A stretch of DNA of 28,197 nt from positions 79,146 to 107,342 of the forward strand of contig NW_014578110.1 of the NCBI RefSeq assembly GCF_000485595.1. Direction: 5' to 3'. Made by a program: the position numbers and the translations under genes. Shown here piece after piece: positions 10,077 through 20,389 of this stretch. The DNA comes from Priapulus caudatus (lineage: Eukaryota > Priapulida > Priapulimorpha > Priapulimorphida > Priapulidae). The notes beneath the pieces are model-generated. The model saw only the letters and a program-made list of their open reading frames with translations, was not told where the DNA came from and searched no databases. Within the stretch, counting starts at the first letter, position 1; each line of letters starts with the position of its first letter.

Positions 10077-11637
10077 TAATAAAGAAAGATGATACAGAGG
10101 GGATTATTATATATATACAAACACATGTGTTTTTGACACAATGCAGGAGCTCAGGATGAACCATATCAGGGAACCAGAATAGAAGCCGTCTAAATTACTT
10201 CGCCTGGATATGTCGACTGGGAAAAAGAAACTTCCGCGAAGCAGGCTACCTTATCCGCCAGGCCGCATACCCGCCCGGCCGNNNNNNNNNNNNNNNNNNN
10301 NNNNNNATATATATATGCACACAACCTACAAAACCTGTGCATAGAAATTTATAATAATTTATATATAATGCCCAAAATAATCTTCACGAATCACAGTGAT
10401 ACAAAGAGTTATTATACATGTTTTAGCTCATTGAAACTATATATGTATATATATCTTGATTATTTCTTCTCCTTTTTTCAAATTAGCAAAGCAGTGAGGA
10501 GAACTATAAAAACACGTAAGATCTTCTTCCATTGTAACACTGAGTCCAGTGTATACACTCTAAACAAAGTTACACATATGACGCGTCATATGTGTTCTGT
10601 TATAGAACATGCCCATTCATGTATTGAATACCAGTGTTCAGATTCATAACATGGATTATCTGTGGATGAACACGCCCATTCTGTAACAGAACACATATGT
10701 GTTCACAAAGTGTTAATCTACATAATTTAGCTGTAGTGGCTGTAATCACATATAAACCAGTCAAATATGCCTTAAAATTGGAATTTGTTAATTTTATCGA
10801 CTCATGTAACTAAAGTGTCATTAAAAACAAGTTTTGTTCAGACTTTTTTTTCTTTTTTTACAGATCATGTATATCATATTGTCAATATTATTGAGACCGG
10901 GAAGGTGTTTTTTAGTGTTAGAATTTAGTATAATATATCAGTCAAACACGTATAAATTAAATGATACTGTCTCCATGTAATAAAAGTAGAAAATTCAGTG
11001 TCTGCAATATTACCACTCGCTCAGACTAAGTCCGCTAAACACGCATGTTCTCGGAGACCATCGGCTCGAGAGAACACTAGCATTCAGAATTGCCGCGCAT
11101 TCGGCAAAATCAGGACCGGCATGCTTTGCGCGGTCTTTGCGCAGCGCCACTTTTCATTTACTGTCGCCGTGTTAACTCCCACCTGTGTATTATTCCATAC
11201 TTCACTCTTACTACTTCACTCAAACACGCAGGCATTAAGTATTTGATGCCTTGAACTTATCAAGTAGCTTTAGATCTATTTTTTTCTAATTGGAAATGTA
11301 AATAGATCCCTATATTCCGTGAATTTCTGGCTGGTGACAGGGTGGCAATATGAGTGGGAATTTTAGTAGTACTAGTACTAGTAGTAGGCCATAGGCATAG
11401 TATCTGAAGTCTATCAATACTCTTGATAGTATTAATAGTATAATTTGCTTGTACTTGTGTCAAGTTGTGGGTGCATTTCGGATGTACTGCGTATACATCT
11501 TTTAGCTTGTCGATGATTAAGGTCAACCCGGGCCCTTGTGTATAATAATATTTGGGATTGTTTAGACTTGCCTTACTTGTCTAGAACACTATAGCGTTCT
11601 TGTCTAGAACATTTTATAAATCGATACGGCGTTGCAG
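10077..11637. other. Non-coding AT-rich stretch including an assembly gap
   Basis: Includes 25 N bases at about 10282-10306, which is an assembly gap. It also holds the inverted-repeat cluster described separately (10572-10700). An upstream exon for the CIDE-N exon at 11638 would be expected here or in the gap, but none is recognisable. The short frames (10368-10649, 10998-11246, and 11260-11526 on minus) show no family resemblance. Confidence 0.5.
10572..10700. repeat. 24-bp perfect palindrome plus matching inverted copy
   Basis: 10572-10595 is a perfect palindrome centred on ACGCGT (ACACATATGACG/CGTCATATGTGT). The right part, CATATGTGTTCTGTTATAG (10587-10605), is mirrored by CTGTAACAGAACACATATG at 10681-10699 with one mismatch. 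GCCCATTC occurs at about 10611 and 10674 as a direct repeat. This is the pattern of a small fold-back element or of two TIR ends brought together. Confidence 0.75.
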
Positions 11638-11980
11638 GTGCAACATGCAGGTGCAAAGCAACTTGGTTTGCCTCCGTGCACACATCCCATCGACATTCAA
11701 GTAGTTTTGGAAGAAGACGGAATGGTAATCGATGATGATAAAATTTTTGAGGCTCTAAAAGGACTGACTCTGTTGCTTCTTACAACGGACGAGTCGTGGG
11801 GTCCAGCAGAACAGAGTATGCCCTCCTTGCCAGCAACACCACTGGCAGTAGCATCCACTGGATTTCCCGAACGCGAAGATGTTTCTTCACCAGTGGGCTC
11901 ATCACCTGCACCGTTTTCACCAAGACCCATGGTCGGCAACACACCATCTGCTACAGTGGGTTCTTCAGTTGAAAATGTTG
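11638..11980 (+). CDS. CIDE-N domain exon (second half of the domain plus Ser/Pro linker)
   Basis: The exon follows an acceptor (GTTGCAG, ending 11637) and ends at a GTAGGT donor at 11981. It encodes the second half of a CIDE-N-type domain: a helix (QHAGAKQLGLP), the acidic signature VVLEEDGMVIDDDKIF, then a hydrophobic strand (LLLLTTDESW). These match the order in DFF40/DFF45/CIDE-type N-terminal domains, known to mediate homotypic protein binding in apoptotic nuclease control, and also found at the N-terminus of expanded uncharacterised families in fish and invertebrates. About 65 Ser/Pro/Gly-rich residues follow. The first half of the domain (the RxxRKGV-like basic patch) should lie in an upstream exon that I could not find. 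The exon ends in phase 1. Whether the gene is intact is unknown. Confidence 0.7.
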
Positions 11981-13536
11981 GTAGGTACAATACAATTTTG
12001 ATGTTTGTCTACAAATGATGGGACGATGATCGATTATAATCGAAAATCGATCGAATGTGTGACAGTATATTGATTAATCAAAAAATAAATTTGTATAATC
12101 ACTTAATCATACTGTTTATTGGTTACGTAGTAAAGTATTTACTAGGCCAGGGTTTTATTTATAAAGATCAAAATTTGTATTTCATAAATATATACAGTTA
12201 AACAAATAAGCAATTCCCAACCGGAACAACAGAAGGTCTGTTATTTTAACTGGCTGGTGCATGCTCATACTAATGAGGAGGAAATACTTACATATATTAA
12301 TAGACTAATATTCCGATTAAAATCGATATTCCATCAAAAGATGCTTTCCGATTGTCCCGATTATAAAAATTCAGTCAGATTCCCAACACTTGTAAGTTGT
12401 ATACTACTAAAAAATTCTTTGGTTCCCCTTGGCCGACCCTGTTTTTTTGCAGATGGGTAGGTAGGTAAGTTCTCTTTTTTGGAAAAAAATAAAAACACAT
12501 ACATGAATTTTGTTTCGCAAATCGTAGTTGGTCGGCCAAGAGGAACCAAACAAATTTTGAATTTTGCCTTTATGGTGAGAGGACAAACCCTATTGCTTTT
12601 CAGGGTCAAAGGCCAATGTCACAATAGGTAATATCATTAAAGTTAAGGAGGTAAAAAATCCCAAATAAATAGCGCTCTCAGACTTGGTGTGGACCGATTC
12701 ACTGGTGCATCGCAATACATTTTAAACGGTTCGCATATCGTATCAGCTGCGTAAATGTCATAAGGAAAAAGATTCTCATCGCATTGAACGAAATGAACAT
12801 GTTTATCATTGACTAAAGGCTTGGATGCCTATTTCTATCAATATATTACAACTTAAACAAAAATAATCAAAATGATTATGTATATATGACATTCAGCATA
12901 TGCGAAGTATAGAGAAGTAGCTTTGGTGTATCGTGATATGTATCAAATCGCTAACTGCATACTTATTATATCGTATAACACCCGTATCGTCCCAGCCCTA
13001 CGGCTGATAGTAGTTGCTCTTACTATTTCCCTGATACAGTTTGTGTGAGTGTCTGTTCAATTGTAACTGACAGGCAGTTGGCTGGCAAGCTTTCAAATAC
13101 AGGTCTCATCTGACTTCTTTTCCAACCATCATAATACACGGTTTTCGAGTGTTTCCCCTCACAAGATTATCCCATGGCCCGATGTCCGGCGTCTGTCTGT
13201 TAACAGCGGACAGTTCTAGTTTAAATTACTGATCAGAAATTTTATTAATATTTATCCCTGCATTATTTGAAAAAAATCACGGATCTGATCTGATCATGCC
13301 ATCCCTCCCGTCTGTCTGTTTGTAATTTCCACTATCTCCTACATTGTTCAGGATAGAGAGTTGAAACTTTGTTATATGTTTGGAATCTATATTGGGCCTT
13401 TCAAAATTTTTGGAAGTGGAACTAGGAGGGATAATTAATTCATTCCATTAAACTAAGGCTGGATGACAATATGGCAGCGTGCAGGGATATGCGATACCCC
13501 TCCCCCTATCGACTAAATCTAGTTTATGTGTTTCAG
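11981..13536. other. Intron or intergenic sequence with MITE-like ends
   Basis: Between the two putative exons there is AT-rich sequence. GGGACGATGATCGATTATAA at about 12021 and its counterpart CGTATCGTCCCAGCCCTAC (about 12982-13000) share an inverted GGGACGAT core typical of short repeat ends. A separate 21-bp inverted repeat lies at 12418-12550. A frame at about 12237-12391 ending at a GTAAGT could be an exon but has no recognised family. Confidence 0.45.
12418..12550. repeat. Small inverted-repeat element (21-bp arms)
   Basis: TTTGGTTCCCCTTGGCCGACC (12418-12438) faces GGTCGGCCAAGAGGAACCAA plus A (12530-12550), complementary with a single mismatch. The flanks AAAATTC and AAATTTT extend the symmetry. 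The 91-bp interior is T/A-rich. It is a small MITE-like element. Confidence 0.8.
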
Positions 13537-13919
13537 GATGTAGTTGATGATGACATTCAGCGGGCACTCTCAACGAAGGAGTGTGAGGCACCCCATGTAG
13601 TGGCATTCCTGACGGGTGGAGAGCTGTCTGGGATTTACATTGTTGGTGACACTGTCCATATAGAAATCAATAAGGCTGGCGATGTCATGGATGCACTCTT
13701 GAAACTGATCGCGACATACTATGTATTCGACCTCGACTACCCAAAAGAACATGCAAAATGATGTTGGCAATCCTTCAGGTGTTTATCATTGACGAACCGT
13801 ATAAACAAACAGTTACAAAGGGCTTTAAGATAGTCTCAAAAGACCTCAGAGCAAAGTTGAGTGAGCTTAAGGAAACTGACCAGGAAGAAAATTCCAACAC
13901 TGGTGGACATTTGGATGGT
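13537..13919 (+). CDS. Exon of a C-terminal 'YPK' domain protein, one-base frame break
   Basis: An acceptor (TTTCAG ending 13536) opens a frame reading GELSGIYIVGDTVHIEINK, then LLKLIATYYVFDLDYPKEH. This hydrophobic ladder ending in a Y/F-x-YPK motif resembles the C-terminal domain of large uncharacterised families of fish and invertebrates, some of which begin with CIDE-N or SAM-type domains. The frame stops at 13759-13761 (AAATGA). However, a one-base shift at the A-run there continues MMLAILQVFIIDEPYK ... DLRAKLSELKETDQE, as the family expects, up to a stop at 13922 or a GTATGT donor at 13920. One missing A at about 13755-13759 explains the break. It could be an assembly error or a real lesion. 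The CIDE-N exon 1.5 kb upstream may be the same gene, but the phases (1 versus 0) require a middle exon not found. Confidence 0.55.
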
Positions 13920-14408
13920 ATGTGAATGAGATATTGGTGACTGTGTGGGATGATCATGGCTGCTATACTGTGCAACGTTACAGGAGACGATGATGTGGAG
14001 CTTGACTGATTGGATTACTCTTTCCATTCGCTCAACAGGTTCCTTCATACATATGGATAACAAGACAAAGATGGTGTTGATATTGTATGATCAGAATTAT
14101 TGGACATTGGCTTGACATGAACCAACAATCAGTACAGTATATCAATGCTTCCTTTCATGGTATAATAGGTACTTATTCACTTGTATTGCAGGTATAGTGA
14201 GTCTTCTCTTATGCGTGCCTTATGTATCTTCCGTTGTCTGATGCGAGCACCCGAAAGTGGTCTTTAAGCTAACAATGGGCATATGGGTGAAAACCAGTCA
14301 ATATGTGCCAAACTGATGGGTTGTATTTATCACCCCACTGTTTTCGTGTGCGTCCGTCCGTATCCACGTTTAAGGTTTTATAAGGATGTTATAAGTATCA
14401 TAAATAAA

Positions 14409-15281
14409 ATGTCTCGCTGGACAAAACATAGAAAAGTTGAGTCACACGTTCAGGCTCATTTAGAGGAGATCGATATTTTAAATGATGACCTGCATGACCT
14501 GGTTGGACGGCCAGCTGGTTCTACTAATACGGATACTGTTCCTGACCATATCAGTGTTGATGATGGGAGCCTGGAGAGCCATGGTGGTGAGACTGTTGGT
14601 GGTTTGGAGGAAAATATGCTTGACACTCATTGTGATACAGATTCAGAAACCTCTGATTCAGTCATTTCAGACCACTCCGATGCAAACAGAAGACCCGAAT
14701 CATCTGGTTCTGAGAATGATTTTGATGATGTTGGGATACCACAGCTGGCTGATGGATTAGCCTGTTGGGCTGTCAGCCACAGGATTTTACATTCAGCTAT
14801 CAGGAATTTACTTGAATTGCTTGAAAAACATCACACCACCCTTCCAAAGGACCCGAGGACACTACTCAGGACTGCCACTAATGTTGTAGTGAAAGATGCA
14901 GCTGGTGGCTCATATTACCATTTTGGGTTTACAACTGCATTGAAAGAATCAGTTCAGAAATGTAGAGTCCTACCACAAGTAATTTCAGAAAATCTGCTGG
15001 CCCTTAAACCTCAGGTACCATCGGAATTTGCTAGAAAGCCCAGGTCATTGAAGGAACTGGATAGATGGAAAGCTACCGAATTTAGACAGTTTGTCCTGTA
15101 CACTGGCCCTGTTGTTCTGAAGGGCGTTGTTCCTGATGCCATATACAAGAACTTTCTCATTCTTTCTGTTGGTGTAAATATTCTTTTAAATCGATCGATG
15201 TGCCACGACTATGTTGACTATGCTGAAAACCTACTCAAAATGTTTGTTGCACATTTTAGTGAGTTATATGGAAACACATGA
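14409..15281 (+). pseudogene. Internally deleted En/Spm (CACTA)-like transposase
   Basis: The start at 14409 (MSRWTKHRK) is chosen over the upstream in-frame ATG at 14283 because animal members of this family begin with MSRxxxxR. The 290-residue frame has a basic start, an acidic Ser/Asp-rich stretch (about 25-120), and CWAVSHRILHSAIRNLLELL with DPRTLLRT and YYHFGF (up to about 172), the N-terminal half of the animal tnp2-like transposases. Immediately after (about 175-190) it jumps to the far C-terminal part: PSEFARKPRSL, DRWKATEFRQF, YTGPVVLKGV, CHDYVDYAENLL, FSELYG. The middle, which in the family carries the predicted catalytic residues and a zinc-binding motif, is absent although the frame is kept. 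After NT-TGA the same frame continues ISYNVHSLLHLPHPGF, the expected family sequence, to a TAA at about 15350. So this is an in-frame deletion derivative with a premature stop, not an active transposase. It may still make a small DNA- or protein-binding fragment. Confidence 0.8.
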
Positions 15282-15384
15282 ATTTCGTATAATGTGCACA
15301 GTTTACTACATCTACCTCATCCTGGATTTGTATCCGAAACGGAAACATAAAGAGCTACTAGCCGGAAGGTAGGACTCTCAACAG

Positions 15385-18300
15385 AATAAGAAGAATGGCT
15401 AAGGAGCATGTTCCTGCTGACAGGGATGAGTGGTCGTTGTGTGAGATACAGCTGTTAGGAGGTTCAGGTGAGTAGGAATGTCGGACTGTTTTATAGCAGG
15501 ACCTGGTCAGTTTAATCATCGGCATCTGTCCGTCATCGTCCGTCAACTATAGAGACACGTTTCAACAGACAAACTTTTGTATGTGGGTTTGCCTATGTAC
15601 ATGTAGTAGCTTACCTAAAATTGCTGACATGACTTATTTTCTGGCCTTTGTCTAAATAACTTAAAAACACCATTTATCGCTTATATATACCAGGATGCAT
15701 AACTTTTAACCATTATAATGTATAAACCATTAACTTTTCAAGCTAGGAAACTGAAATTTATATTGTGACTTCATCTATGTGACGGCTTAATTTTAATTAA
15801 AAGCTACTTTCAGATGACTGGAACAGGGCGTTGGAAAAAGAAACACGTGAACAAGACACATCTTGTGTGGACACGGAAGAAGACACAATGAGAAAAAGGC
15901 TATCTCGGTAATTTATATTATGATTCAACTACCAGTTCTTAGAATAAAATATTTTAGCTACATGTACAATAAAACCACCACATTACCAAAAACACTGCAC
16001 AGCTAATTTTTTATCAGGAATTAATCATTTACACTTGGTTATAATTCCACGGACGTCATGTAAGATGGTGCTCACTCATATATGTAATTACTGTGCAGCG
16101 AGTAGTGACGTGCTTGCATCTCCTGGGAGGGAGTAACTGGGTCACACCGGCCAGTGTCAGCTAGTCACATATAGTACAGTAAGGTCAATAAGTAACCTGC
16201 ATATGATAAGCACACGGTATACACACCATCAAGAGTAGATAATAACACCACTGGTGTTATTATCTACTCTTGACACCATGTATCTATCATGTGCAAGGTG
16301 TGTCGTGCAACATGTGCACATCGAGTGCACAGTTGACTACATTAAACGTGAATTTGCCAGGTATCCGCATATTCCTAAACAAGCAGAATATCACCAACAG
16401 GAAATATAACTTAATTCCTTTCCCTAGTGTAACGTTTTTAGTCTCTCCCGGCGACAACCGAGGGCGGCACTGGTTGAAACGTAGTGCATGACTATAGCAG
16501 TAACCTTAAGGCGGGCTTGCGAGCCGATTTGACCAGAAGCAACTGGATTTCGAGCAACTGGAAGCGATCGGCAGTGACTATATATATAGTTGCGTCCAGT
16601 TTCCCACTGTTCTATTTCAAGCAACTGCGGCCATTCGCAGGCAGTCGTAGAACGCGCACAGCCGGTTACTAATAGTAATAGATTGTACTGTACCTCAGAT
16701 TTGTTCCATATTTCATTTCAGGCCCCCATCACGTTACTTGGATGTAGATTCGGATGATGGAGTTTGGCCTATGGAAGAAGATGACGATGACACACGTAGG
16801 TCTAATCGGCTACCAAAAGCACCCCCGGTTCCACGTCTTTCACAGATCGCCTATAGGCCTACCGCACCTACCAGCAGGTCAGACAGGACGCCATTCAGTG
16901 ATGCTATGCAGGAACCAGAAAATGCTAGGAAGAGAATCGAGCTTTGTAGACAATTGGAGACTTCAACTTCAACACCAGTTTCTAATAAAGGTATAGTGTA
17001 CTGTGTACAAGTGTTATGTAATTGTAATGGATTAGTGCCAAAATCATGTTAGTATAGTACTGTGTGTCCAACTAGGTTGATTTTAGGTTGATCTGGATTC
17101 AATGTTTTTTTATTGACATTGACATTTCTGATTTGTGCCATATATGGAATACATATGCATGTACATGATGCATTCCTGGGTTTGCATGGGGGTTTAGATC
17201 AATAGTCTACTTAAGTGGTAATGTATTGTAATGTATACGTGTCAGTGTCAGTAATGTATGCAATAAACCATGCAAAAGTTTTGGGGTTGGTACATTGCAA
17301 AAATATTGGGTGCCACTGATGCAAAAAATTCCATTCGTTTCTAGAAATGGATTGGTTTATTGTCAGTTCTGGACCTTAACTGGAGTAGCTATACATGCAG
17401 GCCTATCAATTACATGAATCTGGTTACAGCTTGGAATTTGTTTCTCTATTTGGACACACCACAATCATCTTTTGAATTGGGCTTTTTCCGACTTGACAAT
17501 ACAAAGTGATTTGGGGTCCGTAAACGCTGTCTTAAAATGCAACTGAAAGACAGGTGAGCAATGTTATAGTGGTATGCTTACAATTGTTTTCTTTTCAAGG
17601 GTTTGAAAAAACTGTACTGCGACTATTAACCGAGCTTTCACTGGATGTGAAAGAACTTAGGAGAGAAGTAGGCGAACACTCCTCTTTGTTGATGGACCTG
17701 TTAAGCAGAGAAAACACCAGTGCAGCTGAAGTGGATCCAGTAGACTTAGAACTACCGGTTTTATTGCCAATAAAGTCAGTAGAAGACCTGGAAGCATTGG
17801 AAATAGCTTTGCAGGATCCAGCTCTGACAAAGAAACTGGTAAGTGAAGTGGCCGTTCACAATTATTAGCATTTTCACAAGCGTGTATATACAAAGTGTAC
17901 ACTTTTTCATCGCCCCTAGCTACCTCGATCCCTCCCTCTGTTCTTTCGAGCTTAATTGCTACCGTTAGACATAAGATAAAATATTGCTTGTTTCCCCTTT
18001 ATTGACACGACTCGCCAAAATGCCGATAATCGACACATTTTATTCGCCAATTAAAACAAAATAAAAATTATTTTGTTTTACAAAAAAAAATTTAATTCGT
18101 TCTGCAAAAACATACAGAAAACATAATATACAATTTACACATCTTGTCAAAACAAAATAAAAAAGGTTTTTCATCTACGTACCTACTCGGTACCCTGAGA
18201 GGGTACGTTCCTTATCCTTGGACATAAAGTTTTAAATTTTGGTGTGTAAGTACAGGTCTAGGCAACCCCAACTCTCATACGGAAATTTCCGTGATTTGAC

Positions 18301-20140
18301 GTATACACTAGCTGCCCAATAGAACTAGGTGATCAACGGCAAAAAAATAAAAATCTCTCCTAGCATCGGTCATGTACTATATCCTTTGAGCTAAAGTGCT
18401 CGAATTTTGTCTGTATGTGCATCTATTGAGGTTACATTCATATTATTTCTATTTTCATTTTCATTTTAAAGGTTATATGGGTCAATTAAATGGCGTTGAA
18501 AGCCCTGAAAGTGCAAAATTGCGGCGTGTTTTGCATAGAAGCTTCTAATTTTTATGTGGGTACTAGTAAAAGGATCTCTCATACCAAATAAAACTGGCAC
18601 AAATCAACCTACTTCTTGGCCACTAGCTAGGTGGCTCCATGTGTAAGATTTAAAATGGCTCTATGACACTATATAATGCTTGAAATTTTACTGTCGGTGC
18701 ATCTAGTGAGGATATACGTACATCATGGATATAATGGTTATATAGGTCAAATGTTGTCAACGTGCAGAAACTGCAACATGCATGGTGGCACATTTTGTTG
18801 ATGTTTGACTAGCTGGGTGAGCTATAGGAGCTTCTACTTGTGGCTGCCCACTATAGTGAAATCGAGGAACTCTCATACTCAAAACCGGAGGGATTTGACA
18901 TACTTTCTGCAGTTTACACGGTGCGTTTCGGACGTACGAGTCGGACTGACAACACAGACGTACGTCTAGAACGCACCGTGTAAATAGGCCTTAACATGCA
19001 CTAACACTGTTCATTACTTTTAGGTATTAAAGCTTGCTGTACTTGGTGGTGGAAAAGACACGAAAACCACCACGCAGTCTATCATGCGAAATCTGCTGGA
19101 TCCAGAATTGGCCCGCTGCTATAACTGGACTGGCGTCAAGGGGAAAAGAGTCTTCGAAGTTCTCGGCTTGGTGAAAGTAATTTTGCGTAAGTATATAGGC
19201 GTACTGATTGTGTGAGACACTCTACACATTTTACCAGGCCTCGCGACGCTTATTTTCAGATCTGGTTGTCTGATATGAGAATGTGGTGCGATAGCTAGCG
19301 CCCTAGCTGGCTCAAAGGATTTTAGGAATATTACACAACTATAATTTTCCAGTTGTCCGATCGGGCAACTAGGCAAGAGAATAACTTGTCCGACATAGAC
19401 TTTCACTTGTCCCGGACAATCGGACAACCGTTAGTGTTGAGGGCTGTTTACATTCAATTTTATGGACAATCGTGCATATATCCTGCTACCTGGACAAAAA
19501 GAAGATTTGTTCATTTATGTGAATGAAATTGTACTACAGGGTTGGCAATAATAATGCTATAGATTACTGAGTCCGTTCTAGTCATTAGTACTCGATATAA
19601 CGTAATCAACAACATTGAATCGTGTAAAGGATCGTCTCCACACACGCGGCGCGGCACGGAACGACGTCCTTCACCCACTTCCACAAAGTCGACCGGCTCA
19701 GCTGCGTAGTGTGTCCGCAAAGCTCCAGACTTAGCCAGCCGGCTAAATCGCTGGCCGGCTCGACCGGCCGAAAAATCGACTAGTGTGTCCACCCCTTAAG
19801 CATGCAGGATGCACATCATACATTGCACGACATTTTTCAAAGAGTTCTCTAAACGTTTTAGCGCCTCTATAAAACAGGCCAATGTAAGCATGGTCTAAAG
19901 TTATCAACCACAAAATGACACAAATGTAGTACAAGTTGTCACATGTACTACATTCCTTTTTCAGGGGCTGTAAGACGAAATCCAATTACGAAAGAAGCCA
20001 CAAGAGAGGAGGTAAAAGAAACCATCAAGCAGTTTCTTTACAATGCCAGGGACAGAAATGGTGGAAGAAAAGCCAGAAATGCAAGGGCTCCAGTTGCAGT
20101 GAATATGGCAGAGGATTGTGATACGGATCAGGAGGACTAA
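15385..20140 (+). CDS. DUF4806-domain protein, six exons, 5' exon(s) not found
   Basis: Exons: 15385-15467, 15814-15907, 16722-16990, 17600-17838, 19024-19186, 19965-20140. All introns are GT...AG and every junction keeps phase, giving about 340 residues to a TAA. Residues 1-60 (AKEHVPADRDEWSLCEIQLL, then DDWNRALEKE...DTSCVDTEED) are the conserved N-terminal block of this family. About 60-150 is RPPSRYLD plus an acidic and Pro/Arg-rich linker. About 150-185 is a predicted coiled coil (VLRLLTELSLDVKELRREVG). About 198-305 is DUF4806: LLPIKSVEDLEALEIAL, AVLGGGKDTKTTTQSIMRNLL, YNWTGVKGKRVFEVLGL, RAVRRNPITKEATREEVKETI. The tail is basic (NGGRKARNARAP) then acidic. The function of DUF4806 is not established. 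The first exon (with the usual VVPxxW and WPP motifs) is not visible between 13.9 and 15.4 kb, where the transposase remnant lies. No lesion is seen in these six exons, so the 3' part has been kept intact. Confidence 0.85.
16229..16273. repeat. Perfect 45-nt palindrome (22-bp arms, 1-nt centre)
   Basis: TCAAGAGTAGATAATAACAC plus CA (16229-16250), a single C, and then the exact complement (16252-16273). It lies in the second visible intron of the DUF4806 gene. The perfect identity of the arms suggests a recent origin or gene conversion. It may be two transposon ends joined with no interior. Confidence 0.95.
18240..18890. repeat. Three degenerate tandem units of about 290 bp inside an intron
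   Basis: In the intron between exons 4 and 5 of the DUF4806 gene, three anchor words recur at a near-constant period. TCTCATAC is at 18273, 18577 and 18871; GTGCATCTA(T/G)TGAGG at 18417 and 18697; and AGCTTCTA at about 18540 and 18829. The order of anchors is the same in each unit, so this is an old tandem duplication rather than chance. Confidence 0.65.
18913..18984. repeat. 72-bp inverted-repeat element
   Basis: TTTACACGGTGCGTT (18913-18927) faces AACGCACCGTGTAAA (18970-18984) as an exact complement. A second inner pair, GACGTACG (18931-18938) and CGTACGTC (18959-18966), is also exact. It lies just before the acceptor of exon 5 of the DUF4806 gene and looks like a short fold-back element. 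Confidence 0.85.
19690..19800. repeat. GC-rich repeat end with GCCGGC/GACCGGC palindromes
   Basis: CAGCCGGCTAAATCGCTGGC, CTCGACCGGCCGAAAAATCG and ACTAGTGTGTCCACCCCTTA form a block of overlapping inverted GCCGGC/CGACCGG words. The last part resembles the ends of hAT-like MITEs (GGGGTGGACACACTAG-CGATTTTT on the minus strand), similar in style to the ends at 6776 and 7642. The partner end is not clear. Confidence 0.45.
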
Positions 20141-20389
20141 TTATTTGCAATCTAATGTATTCAGAATGACCGTCATGAACACAGACACTAGGGACAAGGT
20201 CAGTAAAAACTGAAAATAATATGAACGCAGCACATTCACAAATACTACCGTTCCACTGTTGTGTCACTGTATACCAACTCTTTCATAAAAACAAGAGTAT
20301 ATTAGCTCTTGATAAAAACTAATGCAGAACCCTCTGCACTGGCTGCTTGAAGTGTGCTGTGCTTGTGGCGCCAATGATAATAATATACT
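20141..20389. other. 3' flank of the DUF4806 gene
   Basis: Follows the TAA at 20138-20140. No AATAAA is visible before the fold-back element begins at 20390; the first AATAAA occurs at about 20506 inside that element's left arm. The transcript may therefore use a repeat-derived signal. Confidence 0.4.

Noticed and set aside
12237-12391. Possible exon (frame with NEEEILTYINRLIFRL ending at GTAAGT)
   Set aside because: Would fit between the CIDE-N and YPK exons, but its acceptor is weak, its phase does not match and I recognise no family.
14283-14408. Upstream in-frame ATG as the start of the transposase remnant
   Set aside because: The 42 extra residues look like untranslated sequence, while the ATG at 14409 gives the family's usual MSR start.
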